A stretch of 64,000 nucleotides of DNA from the NCBI GenBank assembly GCA_024509875.1, contig JAMPIV010022911.1:682001-746000 (forward strand), written 5' to 3'. This stretch comes from Oreohelix idahoensis (lineage: Eukaryota > Mollusca > Gastropoda > Stylommatophora > Oreohelicidae). Positions within the stretch are counted from its first letter, which is position 1. Each line of letters opens with the position of its first letter. The notes under the pieces were generated by a model. That model was not told the DNA's origin. It made no database searches and saw nothing but the letters and a program-made list of their open reading frames with translations. The position numbers were made by a program, and so were the translations under genes. This document shows positions 1 to 9,396 of this stretch, piece by piece.

Positions 1-600
1 TGACCGTTGTACGCTGATTGGCAGAAAGTTCACGTACTTCGTGTTTACTTTTCTGGCTTGACTCAGGACCGTAATGTCCAGCTCTATGTAGAAATTACTA
101 TCTGCCTTTTATTACTCAATTACCTTGACTCCAAAATAGAAATCAGATGTATGGGTGTTGATATCTGTTGTGAGCATATTATGACTATTGACAAATCTTT
201 TAGATGAATTTCATTAGTGTCCAAACACTTCATTTACCGTCCAACGAATTTCTAAAGTTTTACAGTACTTCAAGATTCCGGGGTTTAATAATAGTCCTTC
301 AATAGTCCTGGGTTCAGAAAATTGAGCCCCCTAAATCACTGGAAACCACCACTGTAGCAATAAGCTTTTTCTATGTGGTACTAACTATCAATATAACCAC
401 CAAATGATAACTATGGTAATGTTACCTCTGTAATGTTATAATGGAATATAACTTGGACTGACACTCAAGATAGTACATACGCAAATGAAATAACTTGACA
501 GAAGTCTGGGTCACAGTTCCATACATATAATATCGACAGCATAGTCCTGGACATCAGCAACAATAGTACAAATACTGGCATCATTAGAATATGTAATACA
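1..600. other. AT-rich non-coding sequence, nothing recognised
   Basis: Open frames here are short and resemble no protein family. No tandem repeat, tRNA-like fold or element end is visible. Confidence 0.5.
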
Positions 601-631
601 GTCATTCTTACGTACTGGTAACAACTGCATT

Positions 632-1050
632 CAATGTAAGTGCGGCATTTACTCCTCGCACATAAATCTCGATATGGACTGTATACAATGTAAGTGCGGC
701 ATTCACACCTCGCACATATATCTCCGTGGTCCTACTTTCAATGTAAGTGCGGAATTCACTCCTCGCACATATATCTCTATCCAAGTTCCTCCAGAACTTA
801 ACAGCGCTGGAAAACCACAACGCGCTTACGTAGACCTCCTATTGGCGCGGGAAAGCACACAACGCGCATTCAAATAATAGCATATAATAGTCCTAACATA
901 GACCTCCTTCTGACACGGGAAAACGACGTGTCTTATTAATCCAACGTGCGGCATTCACTCCTCGCACATATATCTATACCTCTGGTCTAATCACCAGGCA
1001 TGCAAGTTCCTCCTGAACTTTACAGCGCGGGAAACCCACAACGCGCTTAT
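632..1050. repeat. Cluster of imperfect direct repeats (two modules)
   Basis: Module 1, about 38 bp with the core AATGTAAGTGCGGCATTCAC followed by TCCTCGCACATATATCT, recurs near 632, 686 and 739 and, as a partial copy, near 942. Module 2, containing AACTTAACAGCGC and CACAACGCGCTTA, occurs near 785-827 and 1003-1049. The order module 1 then module 2 is repeated, so a roughly 200-bp composite appears to have duplicated after a 53-54 bp tandem step. No coding role is supported. Confidence 0.75.
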
Positions 1051-3045
1051 AAATAATAATATGTAAAGGCCTTGTAAATACACCTTACGCGGTACATCAT
1101 CGCGTCACATCCAATATATTATAATGAAAATCACATACACTATTCACATACTCTATAAACTCTGACCGTCTCCCACGACGGATGGCCACAGACTCCCCTT
1201 TAACAACTCAGTATTCTTCTCTGACACGTATGCTAACTTCATTCACTTCGCACGCTTTTCTCATGTCCTGTAAACCTCAATTCACACATGAACGCCTCTG
1301 AGTATTCTTCAACCATACTCTACGTGCTTCTAACAGTGAGCTTTTAAATGTCACATTCCAAGCTTGCATACTTTAATAATAATACACTCTAAACAGAGTT
1401 ACTCCTTTCTCTACCCACACACACGTATATACACGTCATGTATCTCATGACCTTAACCTACTTACCAACAAACTTCAGGACTGTACACAAAAATCCTTAA
1501 CACCTAACTCTAGCATAGAATATGACTTAACATGGCTCTATAGATGTAAATATATATTACAGAGCCTGATACATACATAAGGTCTAATTACCATAATAAT
1601 TGACTCAACTTTGAATTTGTAAAATAGCACGTAACAAATTTAATAATCAATTATTCTTTAAGAGTTTAAAATAAATATGAATGATAGGTGAACTTTAGAT
1701 AACAATTGTCTTTATAGAGACTTGAAACGGGAATGATAAAATTCCGTTGCGATTGCCTTTTTTGGTTTTCATTCTTTTTGCCTGTGCGTGACAACTACAT
1801 TCAAAAAAATGTAATTTACAACTCTTATCAAAATTTTTTTTTAAATAAATAAATAAAAACAATGTTAACTTTCCGTGTAGTATACTGAATAATGAAATCC
1901 GCATCCTGTGCTCTACACTCGTTTATCGCAAACTGATAATCTCACTTAAAAACCAATGGTTAGCTCTTTAGCACTATCTGGGTTGGGGTGTTTAAATTCA
2001 TAATCTCCCCCGTGTGTTTAAAAAAATTAAATTTTAAAATTCATCGCTTGACCTCTTTCAATATGTCGTAATGCTTCCGCCAACTCACAAACAAATATGT
2101 GAACACATTTCCTGGTGTAACAGTTTCCGCCCAGATGCTACCTTCGCCCATATCGTCTTCCCAGGGATGGGCCCGTGAAAGCTATTATCTCATATCACCA
2201 GTGATATCTTGCCTCTGTCAGACGAATCCCTCAGACGGACATTACGGTATTCTATTGATCACTCGTGCGAGACCATATTGTGTCAAGCAAAGATCCTCTT
2301 TGTCAAAGGTTGCTAGACTGACTGAAAGAGATAAACATATTACCGCTGGTCGGTGTAATTAACTTTGATAATACCACATTTCACCTAGGGGAACGTTAAA
2401 TCGTCTGGGAGTGGTCACAGCAACAAGAATGTAGGGTACAAATTAAGCCAAAGAATAAGCGATGAGTGAAAGAAAAATGAAGAAAAGAAGTGATGCTGCC
2501 GGTGTGGATGAAAGAGTGAGAGAGGGTCCAAAATTACATGTAAAAACTACAGACGTTTCGTCACACTGCTTATTTTCTTATGTTTGAGAAATTGTCCAGT
2601 ATGTAAAATAAAATGGTATGCTGGGCTGGTTCTTATTCTCAAACATTTAAAAGTGAACATAATTCTACTGTTCTGTGTAGAGTTTACAGTAAACTGGGCG
2701 CCATACAACATTTGTTCCATGAGTTAAATTTGAAAGACTATTCAGTATACACACATTACCGCGAAGATGTATAATCTGCTCATTAATATCTGAGGCGCTT
2801 TGTGCCAGTTAAAACTACATGGTAGTTGATTATCGCTCAAGTTCATGATCGAACTCCGTGCTATTAACATTTATTGTGGACAACTTCAATCCGAATTCAT
2901 TTAATTATGTTTACATATCCACATATTTACAGTTCTTATAACGTCAAAATGTTCACAATATATGGTGAAACTTCAAAAAAAACCTTTAAATTTGTATGAT
3001 TTAAATAAATGTTTAGTAAGAAAAATCCAGAGAAAAAATATACAC
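1051..3045. other. Non-coding AT-rich stretch, no recognised element
   Basis: About 2 kb with only short open frames (the longest, near 2099-2362, has no recognisable domain). I see no element ends or array. Confidence 0.5.
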
Positions 3046-3057
3046 CTTAAAATGTTA

Positions 3058-3772
3058 ACTTCTTCTTCTTTGATCCTTAGCCGCCGACCGTCAAAGCAGT
3101 CAGTGGCCATCCCGCCTAGTGGCGTTTTGTAGGGCAACAATAAATTGATTCCACTTTGCTCAGTCGGTGGCCATCCTTCGTACAGTGCCCCAACTCTGGT
3201 TCATTCTTTGCATCTCAGCCTCCACAGTCCTCCGCCAGGTTGTTTTTGGTCGGCCTCTCTTTCGTTTTCCTTCAGGGGTCCAAAGCATAGCTGTTCATGT
3301 GATGGCATCGGGGTCTCTTCTGAGGACATGGCCAACCCAGCTCCAGCGTCTGCCAGCTATTATGGTGTGCATGTCCTCTTGCTTGCTCCGAGTAAGCAGA
3401 TCTTGGTTGGTGATGATATTCGGCCAAAAGATTCGGTGAATTTTTCTTAGGCATGTTGTGTGAAAAGAGGACAATTTCGACATTTCCTTCTCTGTAACTC
3501 TCCAGCATTCCGCACCATAGAGAAGCAGACAGCATCACCGAGGTCAATACCTTGTCGAGGTATGGCGGCTTGCGTACCCTGATTACCCCCAGAGCTATGC
3601 CAGCGGGAGTTTTACTCCCGGAAGGTTCTACCAAGCTGGACAGGTTTGCGCTGGCAGGGGTCAGACGAAAGCAGACACCCTGGTCCTCCAGGTTGGGGGT
3701 TTTAGCATAGGGCTGACACCCCTGTCTATGTAAAAAAAATTGAAGTTACGGAAACGATAACAAATAAACAAA
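3058..3772 (-). mobile_element. Internally deleted non-LTR retrotransposon (LINE 5' end joined to 3' end)
   Basis: Read on the minus strand, the 3' part (about 3530 down to 3070) encodes the C-terminus of a LINE reverse transcriptase protein, with the stretches LLLYGAECWRVTEKEM and WSWVGHVLRRDP. It ends in a GAA-trimer tail (CTTCTTCTTC on the plus strand at 3060-3070). The 5' part (about 3770-3540) is GC-richer and resembles a LINE leader, with SKTPAGIALGVIRVRKPP in translation. Endonuclease and most of the RT are missing. The 12-bp repeat CTTAAAATGTTA flanks the unit at 3046-3057 and 3773-3784, as expected of a target-site duplication, so the shortened form seems to have inserted as one piece. 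Reading frames are broken. Confidence 0.75.
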
Positions 3773-3839
3773 CTTAAAATGTTATAATGACATTTAATTG
3801 TGTAGAGTAGTATCCCTTGTTAATGAAAAAAACTATTTT

Positions 3840-4650
3840 TGATAATTTATTCAACTACATCTTACGTCGAAAAACGGAAAAGACGACCAACGTACCTTAA
3901 AGTGTGGTTCTCCGACGTCTTCTGCCTTGTTTCCTTATTCACCATGTGACAGAACTTTACTTTGTGACTTAATATGCGAGTTTAAGGTTGTTATTTTTGT
4001 GTTCATCTCGGTGTCTTTTTGGTCTCGATGTAATATGAAGTTCTTGTCACCGCATGTAATGTGTGGTGGAGGACATGGCAGAGATTTATTGTGATCGTAT
4101 GGATCACACTGTGACATGTCATATTAGTACACAACAGGTTTAGTTTAAGCAGTACTCTATGCCGGCCAGAAGATACGACTTATGTGCAGACTTTATTCGA
4201 CGTTAAAAGAAAATGTGTATTACATATTTGCTGCACTAGATTTGATCCCAAAAATGTACAATTATAATTGGTTTAAAAATATTATATTATATTCCTACTG
4301 TTGATAAATTGCTAAAACGTTATTTAAATAATATAAGCGATGTTTAAACTCCTGTGTTTTCCAAAATGTATTTGAGAATTTATTAAATAATTAAAACGTA
4401 ATACTTTAAAAAGTTTGATTATCTGTTCTAGACATACTGCGTCCCTTTGCATTATAAAATACGTCCCTTTAAATGTCATGCAAATCTAACAAGTGTTTCA
4501 GCATCGGGGAGAAATAATACGCTGGTGGTGGAAAATCGGTGAGAGTTACCGAAAGTCCGCGTAAGCTTATGTAACGAACACAGAAAGTGAATTGAGTGTC
4601 CGTGTGCTTACAAGCGTGTTCTACATGTGTTAAGTAAGACAGCGTTAAAA
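3840..4650 (+). repeat. Diverged copy of dispersed repeat family D
   Basis: Segments such as the one around GTTATTTTTGTGTTC (near 3990) and the block with CAAGCGTGTT near 4612 match, in order, the clearer D copies at 7625-9130 and 35385-36710. It is strongly diverged and its ends are uncertain. No coding content. Confidence 0.5.
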
Positions 4651-4735
4651 AGCACTAATTTTAAACTGGAGTCAACTGAATGTAACAAGTGAGAACAAGA
4701 ACAAGTTTTGGGAACAACGTTTTATAATTGTTACT

Positions 4736-6027
4736 AGACGTACTGAAAGGCAGCAAGTAGATTGTACGTACTGAAAGGTAGCAAGTAGATTGTACGTACT
4801 GAAAGGCAGCAAGTAGATTGTATGTACTGAAAGGTAGCAAGTAGATTGTACGTACTGAAAGGTAGCAAGTAGATTGTACGTACTGAAAGGTAGCAAGTAG
4901 ATTGTACGTACTGAAAGGTAGCAAGTAGATTGTACGTACTGAAAGGTAGCAAGTAGATTGTACGTACTGAAAGGTAGCAAGTAGATTGTACGTACTGAAA
5001 GGTAGCAAGTAGATTGTACGTACTGAAAGGTAGCAAGTAGATTGTACGTACTGAAAGGTAGCAAGTAGATTGTACATACTGAAAGGTAGCAAGTAGATTG
5101 TACGTACTGAAAGGTAGCAAGTAGATTGTACGTACTGAAAGGTAGCAAGTAGATTGTACGTACTCAAAGGCAGCAAGTAGATTGTACGTACTGAAAGGTA
5201 GCAAGTAGATTGTACGTACTGAAAGGCAGCAAGTAGATTGTACGTACTGAAAGGCAGCAAGTAGATTGTACGTACTGAAAGGTAGCAAGTAGATTGTACG
5301 TACTGAAAGGCAGCAAGTAGATTGTACGTACTGAAAGGTAGCAAGTAGATTGTACGTACTGAAAGGTAGCAAGTAGATTTACGTACTAAAAGGCAGCAAG
5401 TAGATTGTACGTACTGAAAGGTAGTAAGTAGATTGTACGTACTGAAATGCAGCAAGTAGATTGTACGTACTGAAAGGCAGCAAGTAGATTGTACGTACTG
5501 AAAGGTAGCAAGTAGATTGTACGTACTGAAAGGCAGCAAGTAGATTGTACGTACTGAAAGGTAGCAAGTAGATTGTACGTACTGAAAGGCAGCAAGTAGA
5601 TTGTACGTACTGAAAGGTAGCAAGTAGATTGTACGTACTGAAAGGTAGCAAGTAGATTGTACGTACTGAAAGGTAGCAAGTAGATTGTACGTACTGAAAG
5701 GCAGCAAGTAGATTGTACGTACTGAAAGGCAGCAAGTAGATTGTACGTACTGAAAGGTAGCAAGTAGATTTACGTACTGAAAGGCAGCAAGTAGATTGTA
5801 CGTACTGAAAGGTAGCAAGTAGATTGTATGTACAGAAAGGTAGCAAGTAGATTGTACGTACTGAAAGGTAGCAAGTAGATTGTACGTACTGAAAGGTAGC
5901 AAGTAGATTGTACGTACTGAAAGGTAGCAAGTAGATTGTACGTACTGAAAGGCAGCAAGTAGATTGTACGTACTGAAAGGTAGCAAGTAGATTGTACGTA
6001 CTGAAAGGCAGCAAGTAGATTGTACGT
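4736..6027. repeat. 28-bp minisatellite, left block (about 46 copies)
   Basis: Tandem units of 28 bp, consensus ATTGTACGTACTGAAAGG then YAGCAAGTAG, with the palindromic core GTACGTAC. The main variant is T or C in GGTAGC/GGCAGC, the T form dominating the left half. Two 26-bp units that lack TG (GATTTACG near 5376 and 5767) lie about 390 bp apart, which suggests a higher-order duplication of about 14 units. The minus strand is open in all three frames, giving apparent ORFs of up to 441 aa. Since 28 is not a multiple of 3, the same DNA is read in every frame, so these are almost certainly not genes. The array resumes at 7131 beyond a LINE insertion. Confidence 0.95.
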
Positions 6028-7104
6028 GGCATTAAACAAGGCTGTGTTCTGGCTCCGACCCTCTTCGGAATCTTCTTTGCCTTACTCTTGAAACATGCAT
6101 TCAGAGATGCAACTGAAGGAATATGCCTTCACACTAGGTCAGATGGCCGTCTGTTTAATCTTTCAAGGCTGAAGGCAAAAACAAAAATAAAAAGGGTCAC
6201 TATAAGAGACTTGTTGTTCGCTGATGATGCTGCAGTCGTCACTCAAAGCCAACAGGAGCTTCAGAGCTTGATGAATCGCTTCACTAAAGCATGCAAGGAC
6301 TTTGGCCTCACAATAAGTCTAAAGAAAACGAATGTGCTGAGTCAGGATGTGGGTGATGCACCAGTTATCACCATCGATAACTATGAATTGGCAGTGGTGC
6401 ACCACTTCACATACCTAGGGTCTACCATCAATGACAAACTCTCACTGGATACAGAAATCGACAGCCGCATTGGCAAAGCTGCAGCTACCTTTGCCTGCCT
6501 CACATCGCGTGTTTGGGGAAACTCTAAACTCACAATGAAGACCAAAGCTGCGGTATATAATGCCTGCGTCACCAGCACACTCCTATATGGCAGCGAGACC
6601 TGGACGACCTATGCTAAGCAAGAAAGAAGGCTCAATACCTTCCATTTGCGGTGTCTACGCCGCATCCTCGGCATCTCTTGGAAAGATAAAGTGACAAATG
6701 TCGAGGTGTTGTCACGTGCTGGCCTTCAAAGTATGTATACGCTTCTTAGACAGCGCAGACTTCGCTGGCTTGGCCATGTTCGCCGCATGGAAGATGGTCG
6801 CATCCCAAAAGATATCTTCTACGGACAATTAGCAGATGGCAAGAGAACAGTTGGGCGACCACAGCTGAGGTTCAAAGATGTGTGCAAGAGAGATATGAGG
6901 GCACTGGACATGGATCCAGCAACATGGGAGGATGAAGCTGCCGATCGCACTAAGTGGCGATGCTATTTACGGCGCCACCTCAGATTGGGCGAAGAGAGGC
7001 TCACACATGAAGCAGAGGTGAGGAGAAAACGTCGAAAGGAGCACCAGGAAAATAAGCAGCTGAGGGCTGTCACCTCAGGGGCGCATTCCCATAGTCAGTT
7101 ATGA
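6028..7104 (+). pseudogene. LINE reverse transcriptase, C-terminal fragment
   Basis: The frame is open from the junction at 6028 to the stop at 7102-7104, about 358 codons. It starts at the RT motif GIKQGCVLAPTLF, continues through the catalytic FADDAAVV box (Asp codons at 6223-6228) and the thumb-like YLGSTIND, and ends in the LINE C-terminal pattern LRWLGHVRRMEDGRIPK then GRPQLRFKDVCKRDM. Endonuclease, the N-terminal RT motifs and the first catalytic aspartate are missing, so it cannot work alone. No in-frame stop was seen, so it looks fairly young. I do not assign a clade; RTE- or CR1-like groups share these C-terminal motifs. Confidence 0.85.
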
Positions 7105-7130
7105 CTGTAGGGGCTATTATTATTATTATT
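6028..7130 (+). mobile_element. 5'-truncated LINE inserted inside the 28-bp minisatellite
   Basis: Minisatellite sequence stops at 6027 and LINE coding sequence begins at 6028 within the reverse transcriptase domain. The element ends after the stop codon with a (TAT)n tail at about 7115-7130. The 11-bp AGATTGTACGT lies directly before it (6017-6027) and after it (7131-7141), consistent with a target-site duplication, although the target is itself repetitive. Truncation at the 5' end and a trimer tail are typical of LINE retrotransposition. Confidence 0.85.
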
Positions 7131-7418
7131 AGATTGTACGTACTGAAAGGCAGCAAGTAGATTGTACGAACTGAAAGGCAGCAAGTAGATTGTACGTACT
7201 GAAAGGCAGCAAGTATATTGTACGTACTGAAAGGCAGCAAGTAGATTGTACGTACTGAAAGGCAGCAAGTAGATTGTACGTACTGAAATGCAGCAAGTAG
7301 ATTGTACGTACTGAAAGGCAGCAAGTAGATTGTACGTACTGAAAGGCAGCAAGTAGATTGTACGTACTGAAAGGCAGCAAGTAGATTGTACGTACTGAAA
7401 GGCAGCAAGTAGATTGTC
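7131..7418. repeat. 28-bp minisatellite, right block (about 10 copies)
   Basis: Same 28-bp unit as at 4736-6027. Every unit here carries the C form (GGCAGC or TGCAGC), whereas the left block is mixed and mostly T in its left half. The two blocks were presumably one array before the LINE inserted. The array ends near 7418 at AGATTGTCAATAC. Confidence 0.95.
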
Positions 7419-7735
7419 AATACATTATATTGAATAGAATAAAAGTGGACGTCCATTTATATCGGTTACTCAAGACCACAATGATACCATTGGTTTACCA
7501 GTTCAGGTTCAGAATCAGCGGTGTCCAATGTGTAGTGCCTCAGTACTTACTGAAGCTCAATATTAGTACTTTCATCATGATGCTCAGAAATCTGGATACC
7601 AATACATGTCTATCAAGCAACACAAAATAAGTTGTAAAGGACTAAAATAACTGGGTACTTGCGTAGATTAGTAGGAGTGAAAAGTTACGTCAAGGTCACC
7701 AATGTAGAACTGATGACAAATACCACACAACGGCA

Positions 7736-8097
7736 AGTGGAACAATGGGAGAAGCTGGCAAAGAATATAACATACACTGGTTAAACCTGTTGACATTATT
7801 AGTGGACAGTGGAACAATGGGAGAAGCTGGCGAGGAATATAACATACACTGGTTAAACCTGTTGACATTATTAGTGGACAGTGGAACAATGGGAGAAGCT
7901 GGCGAGGAATATAACATACATTGGTTAAACCTGTTGACATTATTAGTGGACAGTGGAACAATGGGAGGAGCTGGCCAGGAATATAACATACATTGGTTAA
8001 ACCTGTTGACATTATTAGTGGACAGTGGAACAATGGGAGAAGCTGGACAGGAATATAACATACATTGGTTAAACCTGTTGACATTTTTAGTGGACAG
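7736..8097. repeat. 72-bp tandem repeat, five copies
   Basis: Five units of 72 bp beginning AGTGGAACAATGGGAG and containing ACTGGTTAAACCTGTTGACA. Because 72 is a multiple of 3, both strands give repeating open frames (24 residues per unit, for example MGEAGEEYNIHWLNLLTLLV on plus). The other D copies have a single equivalent, so this is a local expansion in copy 1 and not a coding repeat. Confidence 0.92.
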
Positions 8098-8700
8098 TCC
8101 TAATTCTGGGATCCCCAGAGTGAGTTGATGTCATGTGACAGGATTAGGACTTGTCATGTGTTTGCTGACGGTCTATGCTCCTAGAAGAGCTATAAAAGTA
8201 TTGATAGAACTGAAATGATGTAAACAACATTACAAAAAGTAGACCTTGACAACGGTTAGGGATTGAGCATTAGGTTTTATGGTTAGGCTATAACGTGACG
8301 CTGTAAAAGTGAATTGGCCGACTTATCAATTGCAAGATTTGTGACAAGATGACGCCGGTCAAAAATATACGTGAAGCAGTAAAGGGTATTCTACATTAAA
8401 GCGAAACTCGTTTTATACGTAGTTAGTGACCTGGGTTTGAGCCCTGTGTCGAGTTTTTATTTCTTTATATATACATGCATATTCACATAAAAGAAGAAAA
8501 TTACAGAATTATTATGTACTAAATGTAACAGGTTTTGCAACTTTTTTGTTGTTACAATAAATATATGGAAATAATTTAAACAATTAAAAAAGTAATTCTT
8601 TGAATGATATGATTATCATTCTCGGATGTATTTCGTCCTTTGAAAATAAAAATTACGTCCCTAAAATTTCAGGCATAACTGTCTCTTAACGTTTCAATAT

Positions 8701-8972
8701 TGGGAGCCGCGCTGGTGTAGTGGTTAGCACATTGCGCTGGCGATCAGGAGTTCAAGGTTCAGGAAGTGCCATCGACATTTGAAGAAGTGCCATCGACCGG
8801 GGTTTTGACTGAATAACCTGAACGGCTCCTGAGATAAACCCTCTGTGGATGGGAAGGAGCGAAGCTCCTGACCGGGTTGGAAGGAAAGTCTACAGGCTCC
8901 CCAGCCTTGCAATGACATGTCATTGGGCCGAAAGGCTGAAAGACCAAGCGCCGCTGGTTAAGAAAAAAAATA
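8701..8972 (+). mobile_element. tRNA-headed SINE (family S1), copy 1
   Basis: About 270 bp. The head GGGAGCCGCGCTGGTGTAGTGG has an A-box-like promoter, and AGTTCAAGGTTC a degraded B box. The body AACGGCTCCTG then GGAAGGAGCGAAGCTCCTGA is nearly identical to the copy at 37451-37732, and it ends in an A-rich tail. The flanking GTTTCAATAT (8691-8700) and GTTTCAGTAT (8973-8982) are a 10-bp target duplication with one mismatch. D copy 2 lacks it, giving an empty site. Non-coding. Confidence 0.85.
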
Positions 8973-9216
8973 GTTTCAGTATGAGAGAAAACTCGAGGCA
9001 ATGTTGCGTGGAAAATTGGCTGGTTGTGTAGTGAATAAAGAAAGTTACTTAAAAGCTACTTAGTTCACAAGCGTGTTGTTTGTGAGTTGTAATAAAGTGC
9101 TAAACATCACTCAACTGTATTACACTTAGTTTGTGCCCAAGCTGAAGTTTGAATATGGGTGCATGAGAGATTATTTGATACGTCCAGCAATCTACATTTC
9201 ATTGTACCAATTTCTA

Positions 9217-9396
9217 TGGGTCGGTGGTACCAATTGGTGGTGCTATCTGTGGAACAAGTAAGTGGTATCTGTGGCCTGCAATGAAAGCTAGACTTTTACA
9301 GCAGACGGGTCTTAACAGACGCTGGACTATTTTCGCAATAACCCCACGCTACAACATTTGACGTGTTGCGGCCACCAGTCTTGACCAGTCCATAAC
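9217..9396 (+). repeat. Repeat R, copy A, left part
   Basis: Starts at TGGGTCGGTGGTACC and runs to CAGTCCATAAC, where Gypsy-1 interrupts it. Copy B at 54680 begins with the same words and continues without interruption through the insertion point, giving the empty site. No recognised product. Confidence 0.85.

Larger units (their letters stand above)
7625..9130 (+). repeat. Dispersed repeat family D, copy 1
   Basis: Homologous in order to 35385-36710 (plus) and to 40600-41465 (minus). Shared landmarks are AAGGTCACCAATRTGGAACTG near the start, GGTTAGGGATTCAGC, GCCGGTCAAAA, and GCTAAACATCACTCAACTG near the end. The first 60 bp translate, in the best-preserved copies, to CRVVGLNWYDKVTNMELM, which resembles the C-terminal part of a LINE RT, so the family may carry LINE-derived sequence. 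Against copy 2 this copy has a deletion before the CGCCGGTC block, an expanded 72-bp array and a SINE insertion. Confidence 0.75.

Noticed and set aside
3145..3450. Plus-strand ORFs opposite the LINE at 3058-3772
   Set aside because: They are antisense shadows of the LINE C-terminus.
4661..6039. Minus-strand ORFs of 125-441 codons in the 28-bp array
   Set aside because: The same repeat is open in all three frames because the unit lacks stops; no start context, domain or codon bias.
4736..7418. CRISPR array
   Set aside because: Units are head-to-tail without unique spacers, no cas-like genes exist, and the context is eukaryotic.
7668..8128. ORFs on both strands across the 72-bp array (up to 138 codons)
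   Set aside because: Open only because of the repeat; the single-copy equivalents in the other D copies carry stops.
8701..8760. Functional tRNA gene at the SINE heads (also 11830-11903 and 37451-37510)
   Set aside because: The A/B boxes are in SINE bodies with tails and target duplications; the cloverleaf is incomplete.
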